In this document: piece by piece, positions 17,738 to 26,164 of the stretch | Position numbering within the stretch: the stretch's first letter is position 1 | How the letters are laid out: every line of letters starts with the position of its first letter | NCBI RefSeq assembly: GCF_048006345.1 | Contig: NZ_CP180351.1 | Coordinates: forward strand, 1,426,001-1,490,000 | Direction: 5' to 3' | Length of the DNA: 64,000 nucleotides | Source of the DNA: Marivita sp030148515 | Lineage (GTDB): Bacteria; Pseudomonadota; Alphaproteobacteria; Rhodobacterales; Rhodobacteraceae | Program-made: the position numbers and the translations under genes | The notes under the pieces: model-generated | Told to the model about the DNA's origin: nothing | What the model saw: the letters and a program-made list of their open reading frames with translations, nothing else | Databases searched by the model: none

Positions 17738-18076
17738 TCACCCGCCTTCGCCAGGCGCTTCTGAAAAGTACTTCTCGAGCTTGCCGCTTTCGCCATCACG
17801 CTCTTCCGCGTCAGGCAGCGGATCTTTCTTGGTGATGATGACCGGCCAAAGCTCTGCGTATTTGCGATTGAACTCGACCCATTTGTCCATGTCCGGTTCC
17901 GTATCGGGACGTATGGCGTCCGCCGGGCATTCCGGTTCACACACGCCGCAATCGATGCACTCGTCCGGGTGAATCACCAGCATGTTCTCACCTTCGTAGA
18001 AACAGTCCACGGGACAGACTTCCACGCAGTCGGTGTATTTGCAGGCAATGCAGGCATCGTTGACAATATAGGTCAT
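17738..18076 (-). CDS. fdxA: 7Fe-8S ferredoxin FdxA
   Basis: Predicted 112 residues, the usual length for FdxA. The N-terminal half has CIACKYTDCVEVCPVDCF and CIDCGVCEPECP, the cysteine pattern that binds one 3Fe-4S and one 4Fe-4S cluster; the C-terminal half is the typical FdxA extension (KWVEFNRKYAELWPVI). It is a cytoplasmic electron carrier. It lies 49 bp downstream of hslR in the same direction and is probably the last gene of the helicase-hslR-fdxA unit. Confidence 0.95.
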   Translation of the reverse strand: MTYIVNDACIACKYTDCVEVCPVDCFYEGENMLVIHPDECIDCGVCEPECPADAIRPDTEPDMDKWVEFNRKYAELWPVIITKKDPLPDAEERDGESGKLEKYFSEAPGEGG

Positions 18077-18125
18077 GCACGTCTTCCATCGGTCGTTCGA
18101 AAGCTAGCTAAGCCACTCGGAAAAA

Positions 18126-18509
18126 TCATTCAAGAAGGTCTGTCCGGGTTTGTTGCAAGGCGCGACGATCTTTCTTGGTTGGTCGTCCCTTGCCTTCGAA
18201 CCGCGGCACCTGTTCGGTGATCTCTTCACGCGGCTTCGGCGGTGCGAGGTCTTCGTAAAGCTGCTGTGCCTCGGGCGCAGGTCCACGGCGTTCGCCCATT
18301 GCCAGGACCTTGATCACTCGAACATTGTCCGCCTGCGGAAATGTCAGGACATCCGAGGCTGACACCATGTAGGCCGGTTTGGAAATCGGCTGACCGTTCA
18401 CGCGCAGCTTGCCCCCGGACACGACCTTGGCGGCAAGGCTGCGCGTCTTGAAGAAACGCGCATGCCAAAGCCATTTGTCGATCCGAAGCTTCTGGGCCGG
18501 CTCGGACAA
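18126..18509 (-). CDS. hslR: S4-domain RNA-binding protein, Hsp15-like
   Basis: Predicted 127 residues. The S4 domain occupies residues ~8-60 (LRIDKWLWHARFFKTRSLA, GGKLRVNGQPISKPAYMV), with a basic C-terminal tail (GRPTKKDRRALQQTR). Hsp15 binds stalled 50S-peptidyl-tRNA complexes. The start is a TTG at 18509, one base after the helicase stop codon; the next in-frame ATG would remove most of the S4 domain. The arrangement implies translational coupling to the helicase gene. Confidence 0.85.
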   Translation of the reverse strand: MSEPAQKLRIDKWLWHARFFKTRSLAAKVVSGGKLRVNGQPISKPAYMVSASDVLTFPQADNVRVIKVLAMGERRGPAPEAQQLYEDLAPPKPREEITEQVPRFEGKGRPTKKDRRALQQTRTDLLE

Positions 18510-18510
18510 G

Positions 18511-21480
18511 TTAGTCTTTGTTGCGCAGCCCCATCAGGGCCGCAGCAAAGGGATTGTCCGGGTCGATCGGTTTTTCTTTCTTGGGCGGACGCGCCTGGAA
18601 GGTCTTGGCCCCGGCATCGCGCGGCGGCTGACCTTTGCCCTTGGGCTTGCCCTTGCCACGCGGACGGTCGCCCTGCGGCTTGGTCGCGCCAGCGTCGCGG
18701 CGGCTCTTGCCAGCACCCGCATCCCGACGCGGTTGGCGATCCGGACGGTTGCCCCGCCATGTGAAGGTATAGAACACCTCGGTTTCTGGCCCGGCCAAAG
18801 CGGCATCGGGTGCTGTACCCGGATCGATCTCGGTTTCCGAATTGGTCGGAACAGGTGTCTCGGCAACAGGATCGCTGGGCGTATCTGCCACCGGCGCAAT
18901 CCCGTCTTCGGGCATCGCAGCAGCGGCATAGGACACATCGGCAGCCTCTGGCACGTCAGCGGATGCAGCGCCGGCACCGGGCGCACCCTCCTGCGCCGCA
19001 TCCATCACTGGTGTGTCCTCGACCGGCACTGCGCCATCAATCGCAGCGTCTTGTTCAGCCGCAGCTGCAGCGTTTGCGCCGGGGACAACCGCATCGACGG
19101 TCCGCACCTTTTCGCGTTCACCCTTTTCGGCCTTGTAGCCGAGCCCACCCATCAGATCGGCGAACTGTTCCAGCGTCAGACCGGTGATCGACAACATGTC
19201 GGGATTTGCTTCAAACCCGCCCCGGCTGTCCTGCGCGCGCAGAAGATCGGCCAAACGTTCCAGCATGTCGATCCGGATCGCCCGATCGCCCGCAGCGCGG
19301 TAGCCCGCCACCATATGATGCTCGGCCGGTGTGCCGGGCATATTCGGCACCGTCACCAGTCCCGGCGGCGGCGCTTCGGGGAATTCGTCCAGGTTCTTCG
19401 CAAGGCTCCACAGCACCAGCCGCAACCGCGTCGGCGCTGGCTTGAGCAAGAGCGGCATGAACACGGTGAACTGACCAAAGCGAATGCCATGCTTGCGCAG
19501 CATCCCGCGCGCGTCCTGATCCAGCGCTTTCACGTCATCCGCCACGTCGGCGCGGGGCAGAATGCCCATCGACTCGACCATGCGGAACGCAAAACCCCGG
19601 GCCAATCCGTTCAGCGTTTCATCTTTCTGCAGCGTGATCAGCGGCTCAAAGAGCGCTGCGATCTTGCGATCGATGAAGTGCTGCAAGCGGCGCTGGACCT
19701 TCTGCGCGACATCTGCACCCGCCTCTTCATCGACAAAAGCCACGACGCGCGGTTTCAGAGGATCATCGCCCGCGGCAAGCTTGCCCACCGCCTGTTCGCC
19801 CCACATGAGGCCGCCCTGCTCGGTGAAATCCATCTCGGTATCGGGTGCATTGTAGAACCGATCCGCCCGCAGATGGAAATGCGGGGCAAGCGCCTGCATC
19901 GACGCGGTTTTCAGCGTCTTGGCCTCTTGCCCGGTTGCATCCTTGTCCTGGCGGAACCGGAACCCTTCAAGCCTGCCGACGAATTCGCCTTCGACGGTGA
20001 CTTCACCTTTGTCATTCACTTCGGCCAAAAGGGCCTCCTTCTGTTTCAACCGCCGCAAAAGCACGGATGTGCGCCGGTCAACAAATCTTTGGGTCAGGCG
20101 CTCGTGCAGCGCATCCGACAGTCGGTCTTCTACAGCGCGCGTCTGCTCGCGCCAATGGCTTTCGTCATGCACCCACGCTTTCCGCTGCGCGACATAGGTC
20201 CATGTGCGGATATACGCCAATCGTTTCGACAACGTGTCAATGTCGCCATCTGTCCGGTCGATCCGGTTGACCTGCCGCGCAAGAAAATCATCGGGAATGG
20301 CTCCGCGTTGGTGCAAATGTCCGTAGATAACTTCCAAAAGCCCCGCATGTTCCGCATGACTGATCCCACGGAAGTCGGGAATCCTGCACACATCCCACAA
20401 AAGCTGCACCGATTTCGGATCCGACGCCCGCGCCTGAACCTCGGCAATCGTGCTTAGCGCCTTGAGCGCCTGAAGATCATCGGCTTCGCGCGCCTTGACC
20501 AAGAGTTCGTCCTTCGGACTTTCCTCAAGCGAGGCAATCAAGGCATCGACAGTGCCGAACCGCAGATCGGCATTGCGCCAGTTCAGTTTCTTGAGCGGCG
20601 TGAAGCGGTGATTGCAGATCGCCTCGGCCACCTCATCGGCAAGAGGACCAGCCTCCCCTGTGACACCGAACGTGCCATGCGACATGCCGCGCCCTGCGCG
20701 TCCCGCGATCTGGGCAAGTTCGTTGGGCATCAAGGGTCGCATCCGCCGACCGTCAAACTTGGTCAGGGACGAAAAGGCCACATGGTTGATGTCGAGGTTA
20801 AGTCCCATCCCGATGGCATCGGTCGCCACCAGAAAATCCACCTCACCGTTCTGATAAAGGTCCACCTGCGCATTGCGGGTCCGTGGCGACAGCGCGCCCA
20901 TAACAACAGCGGCCCCGCCCTTCTGACGGCGCAGCAATTCCGCGATCGCATAGACGTTCTCGACCGAGAACCCGACGATGGCCGTGCGCGGCTGCAAGCG
21001 GCTGATCTTTTTCGAGCCGGTGTAGGACAGTTGGCTCATCCGCTCGCGGCGTACGAATTCAACCCCTTGCACAAGGTTCGAAATCGGCCCGCGCATTGTG
21101 TCGGACCCCATGAACAGCGTTTCCTGCAGCCCGCGCATCCGCAACAGCCGGTCGGTGAACACATGCCCACGCTCGGGATCGGCACACAGCTGGATCTCGT
21201 CGATCCCGACGAAATCGCAGCCCATGCCCTCAGGCATCGCCTCCACGGTGCAGACCCAATACTGCGCACGCGGCGGAACGATACGCTCCTCGCCCGTGAC
21301 TAGCGCCACCACCGATGGCCCACGGGCCGCGACGATCTTGTCATAAACCTCGCGCGCCAAAAGGCGCAGTGGCAAGCCGATCATGCCGGTGCGATAGCCC
21401 AGCATCCGATCAATCGCGTAATGGGTTTTGCCTGTGTTGGTCGGGCCAAGAATGGCCGCAACCCGCGCATGTCCGGCCAT
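18511..21480 (-). CDS. Suv3-like DEAD/DExH RNA helicase
   Basis: Predicted 989 residues. It has Walker A GPTNTGKT (12-19), the Suv3-type DEIQ box (94-97), a helicase C domain with ATDAIGMGLNLDI and QIAGRAGR, and a Suv3 C-terminal region. After residue ~760 comes an alanine-, glutamate- and proline-rich linker and then a lysine/arginine/glycine-rich tail (RRDAGA repeats, RGKGKPKGKG) suited to RNA contact. Relatives of mitochondrial Suv3 unwind RNA for degradation. It is translationally coupled to hslR. The bacterial role is not established. Confidence 0.88.
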   Translation of the reverse strand: MAGHARVAAILGPTNTGKTHYAIDRMLGYRTGMIGLPLRLLAREVYDKIVAARGPSVVALVTGEERIVPPRAQYWVCTVEAMPEGMGCDFVGIDEIQLCADPERGHVFTDRLLRMRGLQETLFMGSDTMRGPISNLVQGVEFVRRERMSQLSYTGSKKISRLQPRTAIVGFSVENVYAIAELLRRQKGGAAVVMGALSPRTRNAQVDLYQNGEVDFLVATDAIGMGLNLDINHVAFSSLTKFDGRRMRPLMPNELAQIAGRAGRGMSHGTFGVTGEAGPLADEVAEAICNHRFTPLKKLNWRNADLRFGTVDALIASLEESPKDELLVKAREADDLQALKALSTIAEVQARASDPKSVQLLWDVCRIPDFRGISHAEHAGLLEVIYGHLHQRGAIPDDFLARQVNRIDRTDGDIDTLSKRLAYIRTWTYVAQRKAWVHDESHWREQTRAVEDRLSDALHERLTQRFVDRRTSVLLRRLKQKEALLAEVNDKGEVTVEGEFVGRLEGFRFRQDKDATGQEAKTLKTASMQALAPHFHLRADRFYNAPDTEMDFTEQGGLMWGEQAVGKLAAGDDPLKPRVVAFVDEEAGADVAQKVQRRLQHFIDRKIAALFEPLITLQKDETLNGLARGFAFRMVESMGILPRADVADDVKALDQDARGMLRKHGIRFGQFTVFMPLLLKPAPTRLRLVLWSLAKNLDEFPEAPPPGLVTVPNMPGTPAEHHMVAGYRAAGDRAIRIDMLERLADLLRAQDSRGGFEANPDMLSITGLTLEQFADLMGGLGYKAEKGEREKVRTVDAVVPGANAAAAAEQDAAIDGAVPVEDTPVMDAAQEGAPGAGAASADVPEAADVSYAAAAMPEDGIAPVADTPSDPVAETPVPTNSETEIDPGTAPDAALAGPETEVFYTFTWRGNRPDRQPRRDAGAGKSRRDAGATKPQGDRPRGKGKPKGKGQPPRDAGAKTFQARPPKKEKPIDPDNPFAAALMGLRNKD

Positions 21481-21520
21481 GATGACGTCCTTTGCCGTCC
21501 TGCTCGGGAGTATCAGGGGG

Positions 21521-22075
21521 TCAGAGCGTTTGCCCGTTCACCCGAAGCTCCAGCCGCTCCAACGCCTCGATCACGTCGGAATCATGCGGCCGCAGGCTGA
21601 GTACCCGCGAATAGGCGTCATACGCAAGGTGGGGTTTGTCCACCTGTTCGAATATCGCACCAAGCCCGCGCAACGCTCCGAAATGCACCGGGTTCAGCGC
21701 CAACGTCCGTTCAAGCGCATCCGCTGCCGGGCCAAACATCTCTGCGCGGTAATAGGCCAAAGCCAGAGTGTGCCAGCCTTCCGCAAACTCCGGCGCGTGG
21801 TCGGTCAACGCCGTAAGATGTTCCAGCGCCGCATCAATGTTGTCGACATCCAACGCATCCTGCCCCCGCTTGAGCAGCAGGTCCATCGTTGCCGATCCCG
21901 ACTTCGACCATTCCTGTCGAACCTGCCGCTCCAACCGGCTGGCTGCATTTTCGTCTTCGGCCTGTGCCAGCTGGTCCAGCAGATCGGCTGCACTGCCCTC
22001 TTGCGCCGAGACAGGACCCAGCGTCAGTGCCGATGCTAGAAGAAATGCCGCAACGGCAGATTTGTGTTTGCGCAT
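21521..22075 (-). CDS. TPR-repeat periplasmic protein
   Basis: Predicted 184 residues from the ATG at 22075 with GAGG upstream; in-frame starts further upstream lack this and would hide the signal peptide. A signal peptide (hydrophobic core AVAAFLLASALTLG, ending at VSAQ) is followed by about three tetratricopeptide repeats (TLALAYYRAEMFGPAADAL; LRGLGAIFEQVDKPHLAYDAY). TPR units mediate protein contacts; the partner is unknown. It lies 40 bp upstream of the helicase start in the same direction. Confidence 0.75.
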   Translation of the reverse strand: MRKHKSAVAAFLLASALTLGPVSAQEGSAADLLDQLAQAEDENAASRLERQVRQEWSKSGSATMDLLLKRGQDALDVDNIDAALEHLTALTDHAPEFAEGWHTLALAYYRAEMFGPAADALERTLALNPVHFGALRGLGAIFEQVDKPHLAYDAYSRVLSLRPHDSDVIEALERLELRVNGQTL

Positions 22076-22166
22076 GATGAACCTCATAACCCATCTTGAG
22101 TTTAGCGTGGGGTTTGGCAAATGCCAGCCTCGCACACCAAAACGCGATCACGAAGGAGATCAAAGT

Positions 22167-22457
22167 ATGAGTGATGTTGTGGCACAGGCAGTGACCGCTC
22201 TGAATGAGAAATTGGGCGGCACAGGTATTGATGGTACCGCGCAATTCAACATTGAAGGCGAAGGCAGCATGGTTGTCGACAGCGACGGTGCCCGCGAAGG
22301 CACGGCTGATGCCGACGTGACCTTCAACGCCGACGCGGACACCTATCGTGAAATCTTCGACGGTTCGCTGAACCCAACATCCGCCTTCATGTCCGGTCGT
22401 CTGACCATCGACGGAGACATGGGCATGGCGATGAAGCTGGCCGCCACCCTCGCCTGA
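22167..22457 (+). CDS. SCP2 sterol-binding domain protein
   Basis: Predicted 96 residues forming one stand-alone SCP2 lipid-binding domain (GTAQFNIEGEGSMVVDSDG, FMSGRLTIDGDMGMAMKLA). AAGGAG (22153-22158) sets the ATG at 22167. The stop overlaps the start of the lysophospholipase-like gene (TGATG), so the two are coupled and may act on the same lipid class. The ligand is unknown. Confidence 0.88.
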   Translation: MSDVVAQAVTALNEKLGGTGIDGTAQFNIEGEGSMVVDSDGAREGTADADVTFNADADTYREIFDGSLNPTSAFMSGRLTIDGDMGMAMKLAATLA

Positions 22458-23395
22458 TGGCAGATCCCGCGCCCTATCGCGACGATCTGGCCGAAGGCCC
22501 GGACACCCAAGCGTTCTGGTTGCGCACCTCGGATGGGGTGCGCATTCGCGTCGGGCATGCCGCTGCGCGGGACAGCAAGGGCACGGTGTTCATTCTGCCG
22601 GGCCGCACCGAGTACATTGAAAAATACGGCCGCAACGCCAAGGATTTTGTCCGCGCGGGCTTTGATGTGGTGTCGGTCGACTGGCGCGGTCAGGGCATGT
22701 CGGACCGTCTTGGGGCAAATCCGATGGTTGGCCATGTCGGGCGTTTTCTGGACTTCCAGAAAGACTGGGCAGCCGTGTGCGCCTTTGCGCGGCGCGCCGA
22801 TGTGCCAAGACCCTGGCACATGGTTGCGCATTCCATGGGCGGCTGCATTGGACTGCGCGCCCTGACGAGCGGCAGCGACATGGCGTCGGTCATGTTCACA
22901 GGCCCCATGTGGGGCATTCAAATGGCCGGGTATCTGCGCCCCATCGCATGGACCCTGCCCCGGATTGCCATGGCCTTGGGCCAAGGACATCGCCTTGCAC
23001 CCGGCACATCGATCAAGAGCTACCCGGCGTCAGAGCCGTTCGAGAACAACCTCCTCACATCTGACCCCGAAATGTTCGACTACATGCGCCGCCACGTCGA
23101 AGCAGAGCCGCAATTCGGTTTGGGCGGTCCATCATTTTCATGGCTCCTGACAGCCCTTCAGGAATGTGCGGATCTGGCAGTCCTGCCCTCGCCCGCGCTT
23201 CCCGCATTGTGCTTCGTCGGTTCGAATGAACGCATTGTCGACACAACGGCGATCCGTGACCGCATGACCGAATGGAAAGGCGGGAGACTGCTGCTTGTAG
23301 ATGGGGCCGAACACGAAGTGCTGATGGAAAACGCCAAAACACGCCGTCAGGTGACGGGTGCCGCCGTATCGCTTTTCTCCAGTTTCAAATCCTAG
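22457..23395 (+). CDS. Alpha/beta hydrolase, lysophospholipase-like
   Basis: Predicted 312 residues, no signal peptide. The nucleophile elbow AHSMGG places Ser126, with a DWRGQG strand-turn upstream as in lysophospholipase L2/monoglyceride lipases, and a late DGAEHEVLME histidine motif. It is translationally coupled to the SCP2 gene. It overlaps the convergent aldolase gene by 4 bp at the 3' end. Substrate is inferred from family only. Confidence 0.82.
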   Translation: MADPAPYRDDLAEGPDTQAFWLRTSDGVRIRVGHAAARDSKGTVFILPGRTEYIEKYGRNAKDFVRAGFDVVSVDWRGQGMSDRLGANPMVGHVGRFLDFQKDWAAVCAFARRADVPRPWHMVAHSMGGCIGLRALTSGSDMASVMFTGPMWGIQMAGYLRPIAWTLPRIAMALGQGHRLAPGTSIKSYPASEPFENNLLTSDPEMFDYMRRHVEAEPQFGLGGPSFSWLLTALQECADLAVLPSPALPALCFVGSNERIVDTTAIRDRMTEWKGGRLLLVDGAEHEVLMENAKTRRQVTGAAVSLFSSFKS

Positions 23396-24162
23396 GCTTT
23401 GCCGATCTCATGGACGCCCCTTGCTTCGGCGGTGGCCCCGGCACGCATCCATGAATGCTCGGACGAGATGAAGAAACAACTCATCCCATAGGCCGACCAT
23501 TCCTGCGCCTTTTGCGCGTTGGCGACCCAAGACACATAGGCCTTGCCCGCCGCTTCGGTGGCTTTGCCCACACGCTCCATCGCTGAGAAAAGATCGTCAG
23601 AGGCCTGATGGTCATGCCCATAGCCAACCGACAAATCCGCCGGACCCAGAAACAGCGCGTCGATCCCGTCGGTTGCCGCGATGGCCTCTGCCGCCTCGAC
23701 CCCCTCAGGTTCTTCAATCTGTGCCATCACAACTGTTTCCGAATGCGACCGTGCCAGCAGGTCGGGCATCGACTGCGTTGCATACCCTGCCCAACGCGTT
23801 GATCCTGCAAAGCCGCGCCCCCCGCGCCCGAACCGAGCCGCTTGCGCCACCGCAGCCGCTTTTGCCGCGCTGTCCACATGCGGGACCACGATCCCAACCG
23901 CACCGCAATCCAGCGCTTGCAGGATTTCGCGCGGCGACCCATCGCCGACCCGCACCAGCACCGGAAAATCAAGCGCACGTCCCATCGCACAGCACGCATC
24001 AATGGCGTTTCTGTCGAAAGGCGCGTGTTCGGCATCGAGACAGACGAAATCCAGCTCGGATTGCGCAAGGATTTCAATCAGCTGAAACGCCGGTGTTTTC
24101 AGAAACGTACCTGCCAAAGGCACACGCAACAAAAGGCGCTGACGAAATCCGGCGATTTGCAT
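23392..24162 (-). CDS. HpcH/HpaI family aldolase
   Basis: Predicted 256 residues. CLDAEHAPFD (41-50), RVGDGSP, GIVVPHVDSA and ALFLGPADLSVGYG are hallmarks of class II pyruvate aldolases (4-hydroxy-2-oxoheptanedioate aldolase/citrate lyase beta family), which use a divalent metal to split 2-oxo-acids into pyruvate and an aldehyde. CAGGAG precedes the ATG at 24162. It stands alone without a degradation-pathway neighbour, so the substrate is open. Confidence 0.87.
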   Translation of the reverse strand: MQIAGFRQRLLLRVPLAGTFLKTPAFQLIEILAQSELDFVCLDAEHAPFDRNAIDACCAMGRALDFPVLVRVGDGSPREILQALDCGAVGIVVPHVDSAAKAAAVAQAARFGRGGRGFAGSTRWAGYATQSMPDLLARSHSETVVMAQIEEPEGVEAAEAIAATDGIDALFLGPADLSVGYGHDHQASDDLFSAMERVGKATEAAGKAYVSWVANAQKAQEWSAYGMSCFFISSEHSWMRAGATAEARGVHEIGKA

Positions 24163-24260
24163 GGACGGTCTCCTGATGGTCTGGTTGTGCACACCCTACG
24201 CCCGCCGCGCGCTTTGGCAACCCTCTGGCGCCGTGCAACTTGCCTCCTATACTTATGCGC

Positions 24261-25283
24261 ATGGCACAAAACGTTCTCACCTTCACTGACCGTGGCATCT
24301 ACTGCCCCGCCGGAGATTTCTACATCGATCCTTGGCGGCCCGTGGACCGCGCGCTGATCACGCACGGACATGCCGACCACGCCCGCCCGGGTCACCGCCG
24401 CTATCTCTGCACCGATGCCTGCGCCCCGGTGATGCGTCACCGGTTGGGGAATATCTTTGTAGAAACCGTCAAGTTCGGCGAAATCCGGAAAATCGGCGAT
24501 GCGTCAGTGTCGTTTCATCCCGCGGGCCACCTTCCCGGATCGGCGCAGATCAGGGTCGAGGTGGCGGGCCAGGTCTGGGTGGTCTCGGGGGACTACAAGG
24601 TGGTCCCTGATGGCATTTCAGAACCGTTTGAACCGGTGACCTGCCACAGCTTCATCACGGAATGCACCTTTGGCCTGCCCGTGTTCAAATGGGACGACCA
24701 AAAGACGGTCGCCAATGATCTCAACGCATGGTGGGCGCAAAACGCAGCCGACGGCAAAGCGTCGATCCTGGGGGCATATTCCCTCGGAAAGGCGCAGCGC
24801 CTGTTGGCGATGGTCGATCCCGAAATCGGCCCCATTCTCACCCATGGCGCGGTTGAGAACACCAACGAGGTCCTGCGTCACCAAGGTTACAGCTTGCCCA
24901 ATACCATTCACGTCACCCCGGCGCTGAACGCAAAAGACTATCCCGGAGCACTGGTGATTGCTCCGCCCTCGGCACTTGGCTCGCATTGGGCGCGGCGCTT
25001 TGGCCCATCTTCGACGGCTTTTGCGTCCGGTTGGATGCGGTTGCGAGGGGTCCGCCGCCGCCGTGCAGCCGACCGGGGCTTCGTGATTTCCGACCATGCG
25101 GACTGGGACGGGCTGATGTCTGCGATCAGAAACACAGGCGCTGAAAATATTTATGCCACGCATGGTTACACCGACATCTTTGCGCGATGGCTGAACACAC
25201 AAGAGTATAACGCGCAGGTTCTCAAGACAGAGTTCGGCACCGAAGAAGACGACATCGAAGCCAGTACCGGAGCGACCGTATGA
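24261..25283 (+). CDS. Ligase-associated MBL-fold DNA exonuclease
   Basis: Predicted 340 residues. ITHGHADHARPGH is the metal-binding HxHxDH motif of the beta-CASP/SNM1-like family; FHPAGHLPGSAQI and ISDHADWDG complete it. This family is typically encoded beside ATP-dependent DNA ligases and presumably trims DNA ends before sealing. ATG at 24261 or 24255 is possible. The 3' end overlaps the esterase gene by 4 bp (ATGA), linking it to the ligase operon. Confidence 0.85.
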   Translation: MAQNVLTFTDRGIYCPAGDFYIDPWRPVDRALITHGHADHARPGHRRYLCTDACAPVMRHRLGNIFVETVKFGEIRKIGDASVSFHPAGHLPGSAQIRVEVAGQVWVVSGDYKVVPDGISEPFEPVTCHSFITECTFGLPVFKWDDQKTVANDLNAWWAQNAADGKASILGAYSLGKAQRLLAMVDPEIGPILTHGAVENTNEVLRHQGYSLPNTIHVTPALNAKDYPGALVIAPPSALGSHWARRFGPSSTAFASGWMRLRGVRRRRAADRGFVISDHADWDGLMSAIRNTGAENIYATHGYTDIFARWLNTQEYNAQVLKTEFGTEEDDIEASTGATV

Positions 25284-26164
25284 CCGACCTCAGTTGGAGC
25301 GACCGTTTTTTCCGATGGCAGGCCGGAACCGTGGAACGGCGCGCCCTGCAACTCGTCGCTCCACAATCCATCCTGCGTGGCATGTTCGCCCTGACAGCCC
25401 CACTCAGCGGTTCAATACCAAAAGACATCAAGCCCATGTCAGACAGCGACGGCGCGCTCTGGTTCACGCCACCCGAGGTCGGACCGAATGCACCTCTGCT
25501 GATGTATCTTCACGGTGGCGGGTTCACCATTGGCAGCCCCCACACACATGCTGCACTTGTGGCCCATCTGGCGCGGTTCGCCGGGATGCGCGCCATCTCG
25601 ATCCCCTACCGCCTTGCGCCCAAACATCCGTTTCCGGCCGCTCGGGATGACGCGGTAGCGGCCTATGACCGATTGGTTGCAGCGGGAACGCCTCCGGTTG
25701 CAATATGTGGTGACAGTGCCGGGGGGTGCCTTGCCCTTCAGGTCGCGCAACATGCCCGAGATACATCCCCCATCCAGCCAAGAGCGTTGGGTCTCATTGC
25801 CCCGGTCGCCGATTTGTCCGGGGATATCGCCCATCGCTTCGAAGCTGCGTCAGATGAAATTCTGATCCCGCCGGCATGGGCGCGTCGCATCCTGACCAGC
25901 TATTTGGCAGGCGCAGCCCCCACAGACCCGGAAGTATCGCCCTTGCTTGGCGATCTGACAGGCCTTCCGCCCACGATGATTCAGGCCGCAACCGGCGAAG
26001 CTCTTGTGCAGGACGCACAGCGGCTGGAACAGAAGATGGAGAACGTGACCCTCGACCTCTGGCCCGATCTGGCGCATGTCTGGCACCTCCATGCCGGTCG
26101 GTCGACATCAGCAGACATGGCCCTTCGGCGGTTGGGGGCATTCCTAAGGGACGCCGCCGGATGA
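25280..26164 (+). CDS. HSL-family alpha/beta esterase
   Basis: Predicted 294 residues. HGGG (78-81) forms the oxyanion hole and GDSAG (144-148, Ser146) the nucleophile elbow of hormone-sensitive-lipase-type esterases. The late histidine is in DLAHVWHLHAG. It overlaps both the upstream exonuclease and the downstream ligase gene by ATGA and so is embedded in a DNA-repair operon. Its substrate and any link to repair are unknown. Confidence 0.85.
   Translation: MTDLSWSDRFFRWQAGTVERRALQLVAPQSILRGMFALTAPLSGSIPKDIKPMSDSDGALWFTPPEVGPNAPLLMYLHGGGFTIGSPHTHAALVAHLARFAGMRAISIPYRLAPKHPFPAARDDAVAAYDRLVAAGTPPVAICGDSAGGCLALQVAQHARDTSPIQPRALGLIAPVADLSGDIAHRFEAASDEILIPPAWARRILTSYLAGAAPTDPEVSPLLGDLTGLPPTMIQAATGEALVQDAQRLEQKMENVTLDLWPDLAHVWHLHAGRSTSADMALRRLGAFLRDAAG

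Noticed and set aside
18409..20457. Long open frame on the plus strand
   Set aside because: It lies antisense to hslR and the helicase gene, has an R/H-rich composition typical of GC-rich shadow frames, and shows no family motif.
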